A DNA stretch of 64,000 nt from Pseudomonas sp. Irchel 3H7 (GTDB lineage: Bacteria > Pseudomonadota > Gammaproteobacteria > Pseudomonadales > Pseudomonadaceae). This document shows positions 33,151 through 42,272 of the stretch, piece after piece. How positions within the stretch are numbered: position 1 is the first letter of the stretch; every line of letters starts with the position of its first letter. The notes under the pieces were generated by a model that did no database searches, had not been told where the DNA came from, and saw only the letters and a list, made by a program, of their open reading frames with translations. Both the position numbers and the translations under genes were made by a program. The stretch lies in the NCBI RefSeq assembly GCF_900187605.1, contig NZ_FYEA01000011.1, forward strand, positions 245,876-309,875. Direction: 5' to 3'.

Positions 33151-33648
33151 ATGAACGTCGCCATTTCTTCCCGCACGCCGCAACAGGCGCTGGCCGCTTT
33201 GCTGGATCGCTACGCCCCGGCGCGTCTGCTGCTGATCGGCGCCAGTGAGTTTCCGGCCTTGAGCGCTTTTAAACAGGCGCATCCAGACACCACCGTGGCC
33301 CATGCCGCGCCGGGCCCATTGCCTGCTGAACTGGCGGCGCAGCGTTTCGACCTGGCGCTGGTGGTCGATTGTCTGGAACATTTGCCCAAACGCGATGGCC
33401 TGAACCTGTTGGGCGGGATTCGCAATCTCAACGCCAGCCGCATCGCCGTGCTGGCAGACCTGTCAGCCAGCGGCTGGCAGGAAACCGACTTCTATTCGCT
33501 GGCGCTGCAAGCCAGTGAACGTTTTCAACGCGACGATCAAGTGCTGACACTGTTCACCTATGATCTGCTTGACTACAAACAAGTCCCCGACTGGCTCAAC
33601 TCACGGTTCTGGGCCAATCCGGAAAACTTCGGGAAATACTGGTGGTAA
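33151..33648 (+). CDS. DUF6231-like protein, degenerate methyltransferase fold
   Basis: 165 residues. ARLLLIGASEFPALSAF and FDLALVVDCLEHLPKRDGL resemble motif I and motif II-IV of class I SAM-dependent methyltransferases, but the GxGxG loop is incomplete (GASEF). The C-terminus (SRFWANPENFGKYWW) is characteristic of a small Pseudomonas family I recall as DUF6231. Catalysis is therefore doubtful. The start follows GAGGAG. It ends just four bases before the SEC-C protein gene, so the two form a short operon. Confidence 0.8.
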   Translation: MNVAISSRTPQQALAALLDRYAPARLLLIGASEFPALSAFKQAHPDTTVAHAAPGPLPAELAAQRFDLALVVDCLEHLPKRDGLNLLGGIRNLNASRIAVLADLSASGWQETDFYSLALQASERFQRDDQVLTLFTYDLLDYKQVPDWLNSRFWANPENFGKYWW

Positions 33649-33652
33649 TGCA

Positions 33653-34129
33653 ATGAGTACAGCCATTTGCCCGTGCGGCAGCGGCAATCTGCTGGAGGCC
33701 TGCTGCGGCCACTATCACGACGGCCACCCGGCGCCGTGCGCCGAAGCGCTGATGCGTTCGCGCTACAGCGCCTATGTGCTGGGTTTGATCGATTATCTGG
33801 TGGCGACCACCCTGCCTGCTCAGCAAGCGGGACTGGATCGCCAGTCGATCAGTAACTGGAGCGCGCAGAGCACCTGGCTTGGCCTTGAGGTCGAGAGTTC
33901 GGAAGTGCTCGGCGGTCAGCCAGAACACGCCTTCGTCACTTTCACCGCGCGCTGGCACGATGATCAGGGTGAGCACAGCCACCGCGAGCGCTCCTCGTTC
34001 GTGCAGAACGCCGGGCGCTGGTACTTCATTGATCCGACGGTGCAGTTGAAGCTGGGGCGCAACGACAGTTGCCCGTGCGCCAGTGGGCAGAAATTCAAGA
34101 AGTGCTGTGCAGGGTATTTCGGCGCTTGA
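33653..34129 (+). CDS. YchJ-family protein (UPF0225) with two SEC-C zinc motifs
   Basis: 158 residues. An N-terminal SEC-C motif (CPCGSGNLLEACCGHY) is followed by a nuclear-transport-factor-2-like beta domain (EALMRSRYSAYVLGLIDYLV, FVTFTARWHDDQGEHSHRERSSF) and a C-terminal second SEC-C motif (DSCPCASGQKFKKCCAG). This is exactly the layout of YchJ-family proteins; function unknown, zinc binding likely. It follows the DUF6231 gene with almost no gap. Confidence 0.92.
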   Translation: MSTAICPCGSGNLLEACCGHYHDGHPAPCAEALMRSRYSAYVLGLIDYLVATTLPAQQAGLDRQSISNWSAQSTWLGLEVESSEVLGGQPEHAFVTFTARWHDDQGEHSHRERSSFVQNAGRWYFIDPTVQLKLGRNDSCPCASGQKFKKCCAGYFGA

Positions 34130-34140
34130 GGTTGAAGATC

Positions 34141-34219
34141 AAAAGATCGCAGCCTGCGGCAGCTCCTACACAGGATTTGCGTTTCCCCTGTAGGAGCTGC
34201 CGCAGGCTGCGATCTTTTA
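34141..34219. repeat. REP-like inverted repeat (AAGATCGCAGCC family)
   Basis: Arms AAAAGATCGCAGCCTGCGGC (34141 on) and inverse ending 34219, separated by about 20 bases. Confidence 0.88.
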
Positions 34220-34251
34220 GCGTCTAGACTGGCACCAAAGGGAGTTAAACC

Positions 34252-34746
34252 ATGCTCGGTCGTCGGCGCACCTGCCAATGCTTCATTCTGATGCTGATGC
34301 TCAATCTCGGCGGTTGCGCGTCGTGGTTCAGCGATGACAGCGTCGACCCCGCCGTGCATCTGGTCAAAGTCGAAGTGGTGCGCGCCAAACTGCTCGAACA
34401 GAAATTCATCCTGCACTTTCGCATCGACAACCCCAACGACAGCGACCTGACCGTGCGCGGCCTGGACTACCGCATTCATCTGGCCGACATGCTGCTGGCC
34501 GAAGGCGAGCATGAACACTGGTTTACGGTCGGGCCGAAACGCAGTGCCTACTTCAAGGTGCCGATCCGCACCAACCTGTGGCCGAAGGTAAAAGACGTGG
34601 TGAAAATGCTGAAAAATCCGAATCAGCAGATTCCCTATCGTTTGCAGGGTGAGATGGAAACCGGTTTATTCATCGCTCACTACGTGCACCTTGAGCGCAA
34701 TGGCGTGATAATCCCCGCCGATTTAATTCCGGAGCAACACCGATGA
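34252..34746 (+). CDS. LEA14-like lipoprotein (LEA type 2 family)
   Basis: 164-residue precursor with a lipobox LNLGGC (Cys about 22). The mature part matches the LEA type 2 / WHy fold: VKVEVVRAKLLEQKFILHFR, IDNPNDSDLTVRGLDY, and EHWFTVGPKRSAYFKVPIR. Such proteins are linked to stress protection and envelope functions, but bacterial members are uncharacterised. Its stop overlaps the start of the His-rich SEC-C gene (ATGA), so they are co-translated. Confidence 0.85.
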   Translation: MLGRRRTCQCFILMLMLNLGGCASWFSDDSVDPAVHLVKVEVVRAKLLEQKFILHFRIDNPNDSDLTVRGLDYRIHLADMLLAEGEHEHWFTVGPKRSAYFKVPIRTNLWPKVKDVVKMLKNPNQQIPYRLQGEMETGLFIAHYVHLERNGVIIPADLIPEQHR

Positions 34747-34949
34747 CTCAGCAACCTCATGTCCATGGCCCTGACTGCAACCACGATCATGATCATGACC
34801 ATCACGATCATGACCACGGCCACGTTCACGGCCCGAACTGCGGCCACGCCCACCAGGAACCGGTGCGCAACGCCCTGAAAGACGTCGGTCGCAACGACCC
34901 TTGCCCATGCGGCAACGGCAAGAAATTCAAGAAGTGCCACGGCGCTTGA
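34743..34949 (+). CDS. Histidine/aspartate-rich SEC-C zinc protein
   Basis: 68-residue protein. The N-terminal half is a metal-binding tract rich in His and Asp (HVHGPDCNHDHDHDHHDHDH, then HGHVHGPNCGHAH). The C-terminal half is a single SEC-C domain (VGRNDPCPCGNGKKFKKCHG). Likely zinc-binding or zinc-storing; SEC-C units in SecA bind zinc and contact SecB. It is translationally coupled to the LEA14-like lipoprotein. Confidence 0.9.
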   Translation: MTQQPHVHGPDCNHDHDHDHHDHDHGHVHGPNCGHAHQEPVRNALKDVGRNDPCPCGNGKKFKKCHGA

Positions 34950-34985
34950 TGCTCGGGGCGAAGCCCCTCTTCGCCTGACAGACCG

Positions 34986-35073
34986 CTTTCGCGAGCAGGC
35001 TCGCTCCCACAGTCAATCGAGTTCCTTCAGTTGGAATACGGCCCACTGTGGCAGCGAGCCTGCTCGCGAAGGG
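34986..35073. repeat. REP-like inverted repeat (CGCGAGCAGGCTCGCTCCCACAG family)
   Basis: Arms TTCGCGAGCAGGCTCGCTCC and CAGCGAGCCTGCTCGCGAAG are inverted; this variant carries GCTCCCACAG instead of CACTCCTACAG. Confidence 0.88.
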
Positions 35074-35097
35074 GCCGGCACATACGACGAAATTTTT

Positions 35098-35655
35098 TCA
35101 GCCAGCCTTTAGAATCTGCGCAGCACTGACCACCGTCGCATACTCCCCGTGCAAATTCCCCAGCGACATCCCGTGCACCTCTTCAGCGGTACGCAGCGTG
35201 CCGAAATAGTCGGCCTTGTCGAAGGTGAAACAGGCATCCTCCGCGACCCACGCATCGAACCCCAGATTGCCCGCCGTGCGCGCCGTGGATTCCACGGAGT
35301 TGTTCGTCGCCACGCCAACAATGATCAACTGCCCGATCCCCGCCTCACGCAACCGCGCCTCTAACCCGCTAGCACAAAACGCATCGGGCACCTGTTTCTG
35401 AATCAGCCATTCACCGTCCTGCGGCAAAAACCGCTGCTGAAACTCCACCCCCTCCTGTTCCGGCCAAAATACCGAATCCGGCTCGCGCGACAAATGCTGC
35501 ACATGCACCACCGGCCGACCGCTACGCCGCCAAAGCCCCAGCAGATCAAGGATTCGCTCCTCCGCTTGAGGATTATTCCTTCGCCCCAAACGCGGCTGCA
35601 GGATGCCTTTTTGCTGGTCGATGATGATCAGTGCAGCGTTGGCCTGAAGCTCCAT
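35098..35655 (-). CDS. Cysteine hydrolase, isochorismatase-like
   Basis: 185-residue hydrolase of the isochorismatase/nicotinamidase superfamily. The catalytic Asp is in ALIIIDQQKGI, the lysine in IQKQVPDAFCASGLE, and the nucleophile region in IVGVATNNSVESTARTA. There the expected catalytic Cys position is occupied by Asn/Ser (VATNNSVESTART rather than xCVxxT), so hydrolytic activity is uncertain. The substrate cannot be named. The ATG at 35655 was chosen over one five codons upstream because the conserved ANAALIIID follows closely. Confidence 0.86.
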   Translation of the reverse strand: MELQANAALIIIDQQKGILQPRLGRRNNPQAEERILDLLGLWRRSGRPVVHVQHLSREPDSVFWPEQEGVEFQQRFLPQDGEWLIQKQVPDAFCASGLEARLREAGIGQLIIVGVATNNSVESTARTAGNLGFDAWVAEDACFTFDKADYFGTLRTAEEVHGMSLGNLHGEYATVVSAAQILKAG

Positions 35656-35801
35656 GGCGATTTTTCTCACGCGGGGTCATTGAATTCTGCGCAGTTCAGC
35701 ATCACCTCTTCCTACTAAGCAAGCTATCGAACGCACACGGGACGACCTGACGCCGGCGTTTGCTGTCCGCACACACGTCCATTTCTGCTTTGGAGTTTTC
35801 C

Positions 35802-36446
35802 ATGATCGATCTGTATTACTGGACCACCCCCAACGGCCACAAGATCTCCCTGTTCCTTGAAGAAGCCGGCCTGCCGTACAACGTCCATCCGATCAACATC
35901 AGCCAGGGTGAGCAGTTCCAGCCGCACTTTCTGAAAATCGCGCCGAACAACCGCATTCCGGCCATCGTCGATCATGAACCGGCCGATGGTGGCGAGCCGC
36001 TGTCGCTGTTCGAATCCGGGGCGATTCTTTTGTATCTGGCGGAGAAAACCGGAAAGTTTCTGCCCAAGGACCTACGCGGTCGACAAACGGCGCTGCAATG
36101 GCTGTTCTGGCAGATGGGCGGACTGGGGCCGATGGCCGGACAGAATCACCATTTCAGCCAGTTCGCACCGGAAAAAATCCCCTATGCAATCAAGCGCTAC
36201 ATTGATGAGACGGCGCGGCTGTACGGCGTATTGAACAAACAACTGGCCGATAACGAATTTGTCGCCGGCAGCGAATACAGCATTGCCGACATGGCGATTT
36301 ATCCGTGGATCGTCTCGCACAAATGGCAGAGTCAGAATCTCGAAGACTTCCCCCATGTGCAGCGCTGGTTCAACCACATCAAGGATCGCCCAGCGACAGT
36401 GAAGGCCTACGCGCTGGTGCAGAAAATCAATCCACCGAAGTCCTAA
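35802..36446 (+). CDS. Glutathione S-transferase, YfcG-like (Nu class)
   Basis: 214 residues. The thioredoxin-like N-terminal domain (YYWTTPNGHKISLFLEEAGL, then NRIPAIVDHEPADGGEPLSL and FESGAILLYLAEK) has the T-T-P-N-G start of YfcG-type enzymes, which act as disulfide-bond reductases with glutathione. The C-terminal helical domain has EYSIADMAIYPWI. A start at the internal ATG gives the normal family N-terminus; the open frame upstream does not. Confidence 0.92.
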   Translation: MIDLYYWTTPNGHKISLFLEEAGLPYNVHPINISQGEQFQPHFLKIAPNNRIPAIVDHEPADGGEPLSLFESGAILLYLAEKTGKFLPKDLRGRQTALQWLFWQMGGLGPMAGQNHHFSQFAPEKIPYAIKRYIDETARLYGVLNKQLADNEFVAGSEYSIADMAIYPWIVSHKWQSQNLEDFPHVQRWFNHIKDRPATVKAYALVQKINPPKS

Positions 36447-36460
36447 ATCGCCGTGATTCT

Positions 36461-36571
36461 GATCGTTCCCACGCTCAGCGTGGGAATGCAGCCCGGGACG
36501 CTCCGCGTCCCTTCAAAGCCGAACGCGGAGCGTCCGTTGAGGCATTCCTTTGCTGCGCGCTGAAACGATCG
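36461..36571. repeat. Long inverted repeat (GATCGTTCCCACGCTC family)
   Basis: GATCGTTCCCACGCTCAGCG opens the element and CGATC closes it; an inner pair GGGACGCTCCGCGTCCC and GCGGAGCGTCC forms further hairpins. A second copy lies at 42273-42385. Confidence 0.82.
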
Positions 36572-36671
36572 TCGAGAACTGAAGAAATAACTCTGTCGCC
36601 CGCTTGCGCGGCACCCTCCTGCTCACTAACGTAGCGCCTTTACTGACGCTACCCCCCGCAGGAGCTTTGCC

Positions 36672-39122
36672 ATGGCCTCGCCAGCCCTCACACATTTTCT
36701 TCCCCGGTTCGGCGTTGCCGCAGCAGTGGCCGGTGTTTTGGGCCTGTCCGGTTGCCAGACCTGGAACGCTCAGGACACCCTCCCGCCGACCTCCGGCGTG
36801 CAACCGCTCAAGGGCCTGGCGCAGAACGTGTCGGTACGCCGCAATGCCATGGGCATGCCGTTGATCGAAAGTAATACTTTCCACGACGCGCTGTTCAGCC
36901 TCGGCTATGTGCACGCCAGCGACCGCATCAACCAGATGGTCACCTTGCGCCTGCTCGCTCAGGGCCGTCTAGCGGAAATGTCCGGCGCGTCGATGCTCGA
37001 CGCCGACCGCTACATGCGCGCGGTCAATCTGAAGAAAAGCGCCGGCGAGCTGTACAAAGCCTCGTCGCCACGCCTCAAGCGTTTCTTCGAAGTCTATGCG
37101 CGGGGTGTCAACGCCTACCTGTTCCGCTACGCCGACAAGTTGCCGGGCGATCTCGCCTCCAGCGGTTACAAGCCTGAATACTGGAAGCCGGAAGATTCGG
37201 CACTGATTTTCGCCCTGCTGAATTTCAGCCAGTCGGCCAACCTGCCGGAAGAAATTGAATCCTTGGTGCTCGCGCAAACCGTGACCAGCGACAAACTGGC
37301 CTGGCTGACGCCGTCCGCGCCGGACGAAAACCTGCCACTGGCCGAGGCCGACAAGCTGCAAGGCCTCAAGCTCAACGGGCAAATCCCCGGTCTGACCGAG
37401 CTGAGCAACGCCAGCCAGCAACTGTCGGCGCTGAACCTGCTGGGCACCACGTCTTCAAACAACTGGGCGATCGCCCCGCAACGCAGCCGCAGCGGCAAGA
37501 GCCTGCTGGCCAGCGACGCCCATGGGCCGCTGGCCGCGCCGTCGCTGTGGAGCTTCGTGCAGATCCGCGCGCCGAAATATCAGGCGGCGGGCGTCACCGT
37601 CGCCGGTTTGCCGCTGGTTCTCGGTGGCTTCAACGGCAAAGTGGCGTGGAGCACGACCAGCGTGCTCGGCGATAACCAGGATCTGTTCCTGGAAAAAATC
37701 CGTCGCCAGGGCAGCAGCCTGACCTACGAGGTCAACGGCAAATGGCAACCGCTGGGCGTGCGCAACGAAACCTACTTCGTCAAAGGCCAGCGACCGATTC
37801 GCGAAGCGGTGTACGAAACCCGTCACGGCGCGTTGCTCAACAGCGCTCAAGCGGCGGCGCAAGGCAGCGGTTTCGGTCTGGCCTTACAAACCCCGAGCTT
37901 CACTGACGATAAATCGCTGGACGCATTTTTTGACCTGACCCGCGCACAAACCGTCGAGCGCGCCTCGGATGCCAGCCGCGAGATCCGCGCCATCGCCCTG
38001 AATCTGGTATTCGCCGATGCGAGCAACATTGGCTGGCAAGTCACCGGGCGTTTCCCCAATCGGCGTGAAGGCGAAGGTTTGCTGCCATCGCCGGGCTGGG
38101 AAGGTCGCTATGACTGGGACGGTTACGCCGACCCGATGCTGCACCCGTACGATCAGGACCCGGCACAAGGCTGGCTCGGCACCGCCAACCAGCGCGTGAT
38201 TCCACACGGTTACGGCATGCAGTTGTCGAACTCCTGGGCGGCGCCGGAGCGTGGCGAGCGTCTGGCGGAGCTGGCCGGCAGCGGCAAGCACGACAGCCGT
38301 AGCGTGATCGCCATGCAATACGACCAGACCACCACCTTCGCCGCCAAGTTGAAGAAAGTCTTCGAAGCACCGGGCATGAAACAACCGCTGAAACAGGCGA
38401 TTGACGCTCTGCCGGAAGCGGATCGCAGCAAGGCGCGTGAAGCGTTCACGCGGTTGATGGCGTTCGACGGCAAGCTCAGCCCGACCTCGGCGGATGCGGC
38501 GATCTATGAGTTGTTCCTGCAGGAAAGCATGAAGCAGATCTTCCTCGACGAACTCGGCCCGGAATCGAGCGCGGCGTGGAAAGCGTTTATTGCCAATGGT
38601 GATTTGTCCTACGCAGCGCAGGCCGATCATTTGTTGGGACGCGAAGACAGTCCGTTCTGGGATGACATTCGCACGCCACAGAAAGAGGACAAAGCCGTGA
38701 TTCTCGCCCGCAGCTTTGCCGCAGCGATCAGCGCTGGCGAGAGTCAGTTGGGTGGCGATCACAGAACCTGGCAGTGGGGCAAATTGCACAGCTATGTGTG
38801 GAAGAACAGCAATGGACAGATCGTGCGCGGGCCGCTGGCGGCCGGTGGCGATCACACGACGTTGAACACTTCGGCGTTCGCTTGGGGTCAGGACTTCACC
38901 ACCACCCGCGCGCCGTCGATGCGCTTCATCGTTGACTTCGGTCAGGCTGAGCCGCTGATGGGCCAGAACGGTACGGGACAATCCGGGAATCCGGTCAGCC
39001 CGAACTACCTGAACGGGATTGATGCGTGGCTGAAGGGGCAGTACATCGGCTTGCCGATGCAGCCGCAGAACTTTGATCGGGTCTATGGCAAAACTCGTTT
39101 GACCCTAACTCCCGGCAAATAA
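36672..39122 (+). CDS. quiP: Penicillin acylase-family acyl-homoserine lactone acylase QuiP
   Basis: 816-residue Ntn-hydrolase precursor, closely matching my recollection of P. aeruginosa QuiP over its whole length (N-terminus PTSGVQPLKGLAQNVSVRRN; RRNAMGMPLIES; PQRSRSGKSLLASD). QuiP degrades long-chain N-acyl-homoserine lactones. A lipoprotein-like signal (LGLSGC) points to export. Self-cleavage is expected before S262 in GTTSSNNWAI, giving small and large subunits. The late conserved region GGDHTTLNTSAFAWGQDF is present, with a shorter loop before it than I recall for P. aeruginosa. A ribosome site (GGAG) precedes the ATG. Confidence 0.92.
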   Translation: MASPALTHFLPRFGVAAAVAGVLGLSGCQTWNAQDTLPPTSGVQPLKGLAQNVSVRRNAMGMPLIESNTFHDALFSLGYVHASDRINQMVTLRLLAQGRLAEMSGASMLDADRYMRAVNLKKSAGELYKASSPRLKRFFEVYARGVNAYLFRYADKLPGDLASSGYKPEYWKPEDSALIFALLNFSQSANLPEEIESLVLAQTVTSDKLAWLTPSAPDENLPLAEADKLQGLKLNGQIPGLTELSNASQQLSALNLLGTTSSNNWAIAPQRSRSGKSLLASDAHGPLAAPSLWSFVQIRAPKYQAAGVTVAGLPLVLGGFNGKVAWSTTSVLGDNQDLFLEKIRRQGSSLTYEVNGKWQPLGVRNETYFVKGQRPIREAVYETRHGALLNSAQAAAQGSGFGLALQTPSFTDDKSLDAFFDLTRAQTVERASDASREIRAIALNLVFADASNIGWQVTGRFPNRREGEGLLPSPGWEGRYDWDGYADPMLHPYDQDPAQGWLGTANQRVIPHGYGMQLSNSWAAPERGERLAELAGSGKHDSRSVIAMQYDQTTTFAAKLKKVFEAPGMKQPLKQAIDALPEADRSKAREAFTRLMAFDGKLSPTSADAAIYELFLQESMKQIFLDELGPESSAAWKAFIANGDLSYAAQADHLLGREDSPFWDDIRTPQKEDKAVILARSFAAAISAGESQLGGDHRTWQWGKLHSYVWKNSNGQIVRGPLAAGGDHTTLNTSAFAWGQDFTTTRAPSMRFIVDFGQAEPLMGQNGTGQSGNPVSPNYLNGIDAWLKGQYIGLPMQPQNFDRVYGKTRLTLTPGK

Positions 39123-39131
39123 GCTGAACGG

Positions 39132-39457
39132 CAAAAGCCCCTCACCCTAACCCTCTCCCAAAGGGAGAGGGGACTGACTGGGGATGCTTGAGTCATACGC
39201 CGACCTGAACGTGCACTGCCGAATCCAGAATCAACTCGGTTCGTGCCTTGCCGAATCCGTAATCGACTCGGTCTTACAGGTCGATGTAGCTGGCCAGACA
39301 CCTCGGTCAACCCCCTCTCCCTCCGGGAGAGGGCTGGGGTGAGGGGCTTTTGATCTGGTCCAGAATCTGTGCTCGACTCGGTTTTTTCAGGTCGATGTCA
39401 ATCGCCAGACACCTCGGTCGGCCCCCTCTCCCTCTGGGAGAGGGCCGGGGTGAGGGT
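39132..39457. repeat. Cluster of CCCTCACCC/CCCTCTCCC repeat elements
   Basis: One left arm (39132-39172) and two tandem right-arm copies, with the shared ~85-base unit GACTCGG..CAGGTCGATG..CAGACACCTCGGTC running into CCCCCTCTCCCTC-hairpin and GGGGTGAGGG. The same unit occurs once at 30042-30220. It occupies nearly all of the 411-base gap between quiP and the exonuclease gene; nothing else is seen there. Confidence 0.82.
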
Positions 39458-39533
39458 TGCTCTTCAAAGTCGATAGAACTTCCGGACACGCGCCAGCCTC
39501 ATAGCTAACAAGCCCCCCATTTCTGGTAACGAC

Positions 39534-40568
39534 ATGGACCTTGTTATCGCCCGCCCCGAAGGCCTTTATTGCCCTGCGGGAGATTTCTACATAGATCCGT
39601 GGCGCCCCGTCGAGCGCTCGGTCATTACCCATGCCCACGGCGATCACGCCCGTACCGGCAACCAGCATTACCTCGCCAGCAGCGCCAGCGAAGGGATTTT
39701 GCGCGCGCGTCTGGGGCAAGACATCAACCTGCAAACCCTCGCCTACGGCCAGCGCCTGACGCACCACGGTGTCACCTTGAGCTTTCATCCGGCCGGCCAC
39801 GTGCTCGGTTCGGCCCAAGTGCGTCTGGAATACGGCGGCGAAGTCTGGGTCGCGTCCGGCGATTACAAGATCGAACCGGACGGCACCTGCGCCCCGTTCG
39901 AACCGGTGCGCTGCCACACCTTTATCACCGAATCGACCTTCGGCCTGCCGATCTACCGCTGGCAGCCACAGGCGCAGGTGTTCAGCGAGATCAATCAGTG
40001 GTGGGCGGCGAATATTGCCGCCGGCAAGGCCAGCGTGTTGTTCTGTTACTCGTTCGGCAAGGCCCAGCGGATTCTCCACGGCATCGATGAATCCCTCGGC
40101 CCGATCCTCAGCCACGGTGCGGTCGAACCGCTGAATCGGGTCTACCGCGAGGCTGGTGTGTACCTGCCGCCGACGATCTACGCCGGCGACTTGAAAAAAA
40201 GCGATCCGATCATGCGCCAGGCCCTGGTCATCGCTCCGCCCTCGGCCGGAGGCAGCACCTGGATGCGTCGCTTCGGCGAGTTCAGCGACGCGTTCGCCAG
40301 CGGCTGGATGCGTTTGCGCGGCACCCGGCGGCGGCGCGGCGTCGATCGTGGTTTCGTGCTTTCCGATCACGCTGACTGGCCCGGCCTGCTCTGGGCCATT
40401 GAGCAAACCGGCGCAGAGCGGGTGATGGTCACCCACGGCTCGATCGGCGTGCTCGTGCGGCATCTGCGCGAACAGGGTCTGGATGCCCAGGGTTTCAATA
40501 CCGAATACGGCGATGACGAAGAAGAAAACCTCGCCACCGAACCGACCATCGCCGAGATGCCAGCATGA
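39534..40568 (+). CDS. Ligase-associated DNA exonuclease (metallo-beta-lactamase fold)
   Basis: 344-residue MBL/beta-CASP nuclease of the SNM1-like type. The metal-binding motif is THAHGDHARTG (HxHxDH), with FHPAGHVLGSAQV, GDYKIEPDGTC and a C-terminal VLSDHADWPGLL. In bacteria this enzyme is encoded beside an ATP-dependent DNA ligase and acts in a DNA damage repair cassette (with Lhr helicase and PdeM). Its stop overlaps the ligase start by four bases. Confidence 0.93.
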   Translation: MDLVIARPEGLYCPAGDFYIDPWRPVERSVITHAHGDHARTGNQHYLASSASEGILRARLGQDINLQTLAYGQRLTHHGVTLSFHPAGHVLGSAQVRLEYGGEVWVASGDYKIEPDGTCAPFEPVRCHTFITESTFGLPIYRWQPQAQVFSEINQWWAANIAAGKASVLFCYSFGKAQRILHGIDESLGPILSHGAVEPLNRVYREAGVYLPPTIYAGDLKKSDPIMRQALVIAPPSAGGSTWMRRFGEFSDAFASGWMRLRGTRRRRGVDRGFVLSDHADWPGLLWAIEQTGAERVMVTHGSIGVLVRHLREQGLDAQGFNTEYGDDEEENLATEPTIAEMPA

Positions 40569-42253
40569 GAGCATTCGCCGAGTTGTACGCCGAACTCGAC
40601 GCGACCACGTCAAGCAACGCCAAACTGGCGGCAATGCAAACTTACTTCGCCCAGGCCGAACCGCATGACGCCGCGTGGGCGGTGTACTTCCTCTCCGGGG
40701 GGCGGCCCCGGCAACTGGTGCCGGTCCGAATCCTGCGCGAACTCGCCGTCTCAGTCTCCGGCCTCGAGCCGTGGCTATTCGAGGAAAGCTATCAAGCGGT
40801 CGGCGACCTGGCGGAAACCATTTCTCTGGTACTCGCGGAAAACCTGCACAGCTCCGACGCCGGCCTCGCCGAATGGATCGAAGACAAACTCCTGCCGCTG
40901 CGCGGTGAAACTCCGGAATACCTCAGCCGACAACTGCCCGCCCTGTGGGCGCAACTGGATCGATCGAGCCTGATGCTGTGCATCAAATTGATCACCGGCA
41001 GTTTCCGCGTCGGCGTCTCGAAACTGCTGGTTACCCGCGCCTTGGCGTCGATGGCCGGGCTGGACAGCAAACGCGTGGCGCAGCGTCTGGTCGGCTACAC
41101 CGACCTGTCCAATCGGCCGAGCGCCGCCAGCTACCTGAAACTGATCGCCCCGGAATCCAGCGATGAGCATGCCCAGCGCGGCGGCCAGCCCTACCCGTTT
41201 TTCCTCGCCCACGCCTTGTCGCAACCGGTGGAAGAATTCGAAGCGCTGATCGGCCCGGCCAGCGACTGGCAAATTGAATGGAAATGGGATGGCATCCGTG
41301 CACAAGTGGTCAAGCGTGAAGGCCGGCTGTGGATCTGGTCGCGGGGCGAGGAACTGGTGACCGAGCGTTTTCCCGAATTGGAAGTGCTGGTACACGGCTT
41401 GCCCGACGGCACGGTGATCGACGGCGAAATCGTCGTGTGGAAAAGCACGCATCCGCGTACTGAAGATGCTTTCGATCCGCAATCGACCGAACCTGCGGCG
41501 GTGCAACCCTTCGCCTTGCTGCAACAACGCATCGGCCGCAAAACCCTCGACAAGAAAATCCTCGAAGACGTGCCGGTGGTGGTGCTCGCTTACGACTTGC
41601 TTGAATGGCAGGACGAAGACTGGCGCAACCAGCCGCAGGCCAAACGTCGCGCGCAACTGGAAGACGTCATCGCCCGCTGTAACAGCCCGGTATTACTGCC
41701 CTCACCGGTGCTGACCGGCAGCGACTGGTTCGACCTCGCCCGCCAGCGCGAGTCATCGCGGCGCTTGGGTGTCGAGGGCATGATGCTCAAGGCGCGGGAT
41801 TCGCTGTACGGCGTCGGCCGCACCAAGGACATGGGCGTGTGGTGGAAATGGAAGGTTGATCCGTTCAGCGTCGATGCCGTGTTGATTTACGCCCAGCGCG
41901 GTCATGGTCGGCGGGCCAGCCTGTACAGCGATTACACCTTTGCCGTGTGGGACGGCCCACCCGAGTCCAGCCAACGCGCGCTGGTGCCGTTTGCCAAAGC
42001 CTATTCGGGGCTGACCGATGAAGAAATGCGCCAGGTCGACAGCATTGTGCGCAAGACCACGGTGGAGAAATTTGGGCCGGTGAGTAGCGTGAAACCGAGT
42101 CTGGTGTTTGAGCTGGGCTTCGAAGGCATCGCCCTGTCGCGGCGGCACAAGAGCGGCATCGCGGTGCGTTTCCCGAGGATGTTGCGCTGGCGGCAGGATA
42201 AAACCGTGGAAGAAGCGGATAGCCTCGCGACCTTGCAAGATCTGTTGGCCTGA
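40565..42253 (+). CDS. ATP-dependent DNA ligase (repair cassette type)
   Basis: 562 residues. The N-terminal all-helical DNA-binding domain (residues 1-200) precedes the nucleotidyltransferase domain with motif I KWDG (K240 in EWKWDGIRA, the adenylated lysine). Motif III is VIDGEIVVWK, motif IV follows VEGMMLKARDS, and motif V is WWKWKVDPF. An OB-fold C-terminus ends with FPRMLRWRQDK. It is the ligase of the Exo-Lig-Lhr-PdeM repair cassette and overlaps the exonuclease gene (ATGA). It is distinct from the essential NAD-dependent LigA. Confidence 0.94.
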   Translation: MRAFAELYAELDATTSSNAKLAAMQTYFAQAEPHDAAWAVYFLSGGRPRQLVPVRILRELAVSVSGLEPWLFEESYQAVGDLAETISLVLAENLHSSDAGLAEWIEDKLLPLRGETPEYLSRQLPALWAQLDRSSLMLCIKLITGSFRVGVSKLLVTRALASMAGLDSKRVAQRLVGYTDLSNRPSAASYLKLIAPESSDEHAQRGGQPYPFFLAHALSQPVEEFEALIGPASDWQIEWKWDGIRAQVVKREGRLWIWSRGEELVTERFPELEVLVHGLPDGTVIDGEIVVWKSTHPRTEDAFDPQSTEPAAVQPFALLQQRIGRKTLDKKILEDVPVVVLAYDLLEWQDEDWRNQPQAKRRAQLEDVIARCNSPVLLPSPVLTGSDWFDLARQRESSRRLGVEGMMLKARDSLYGVGRTKDMGVWWKWKVDPFSVDAVLIYAQRGHGRRASLYSDYTFAVWDGPPESSQRALVPFAKAYSGLTDEEMRQVDSIVRKTTVEKFGPVSSVKPSLVFELGFEGIALSRRHKSGIAVRFPRMLRWRQDKTVEEADSLATLQDLLA

Positions 42254-42272
42254 CCCCAATTTCCCGGACATT

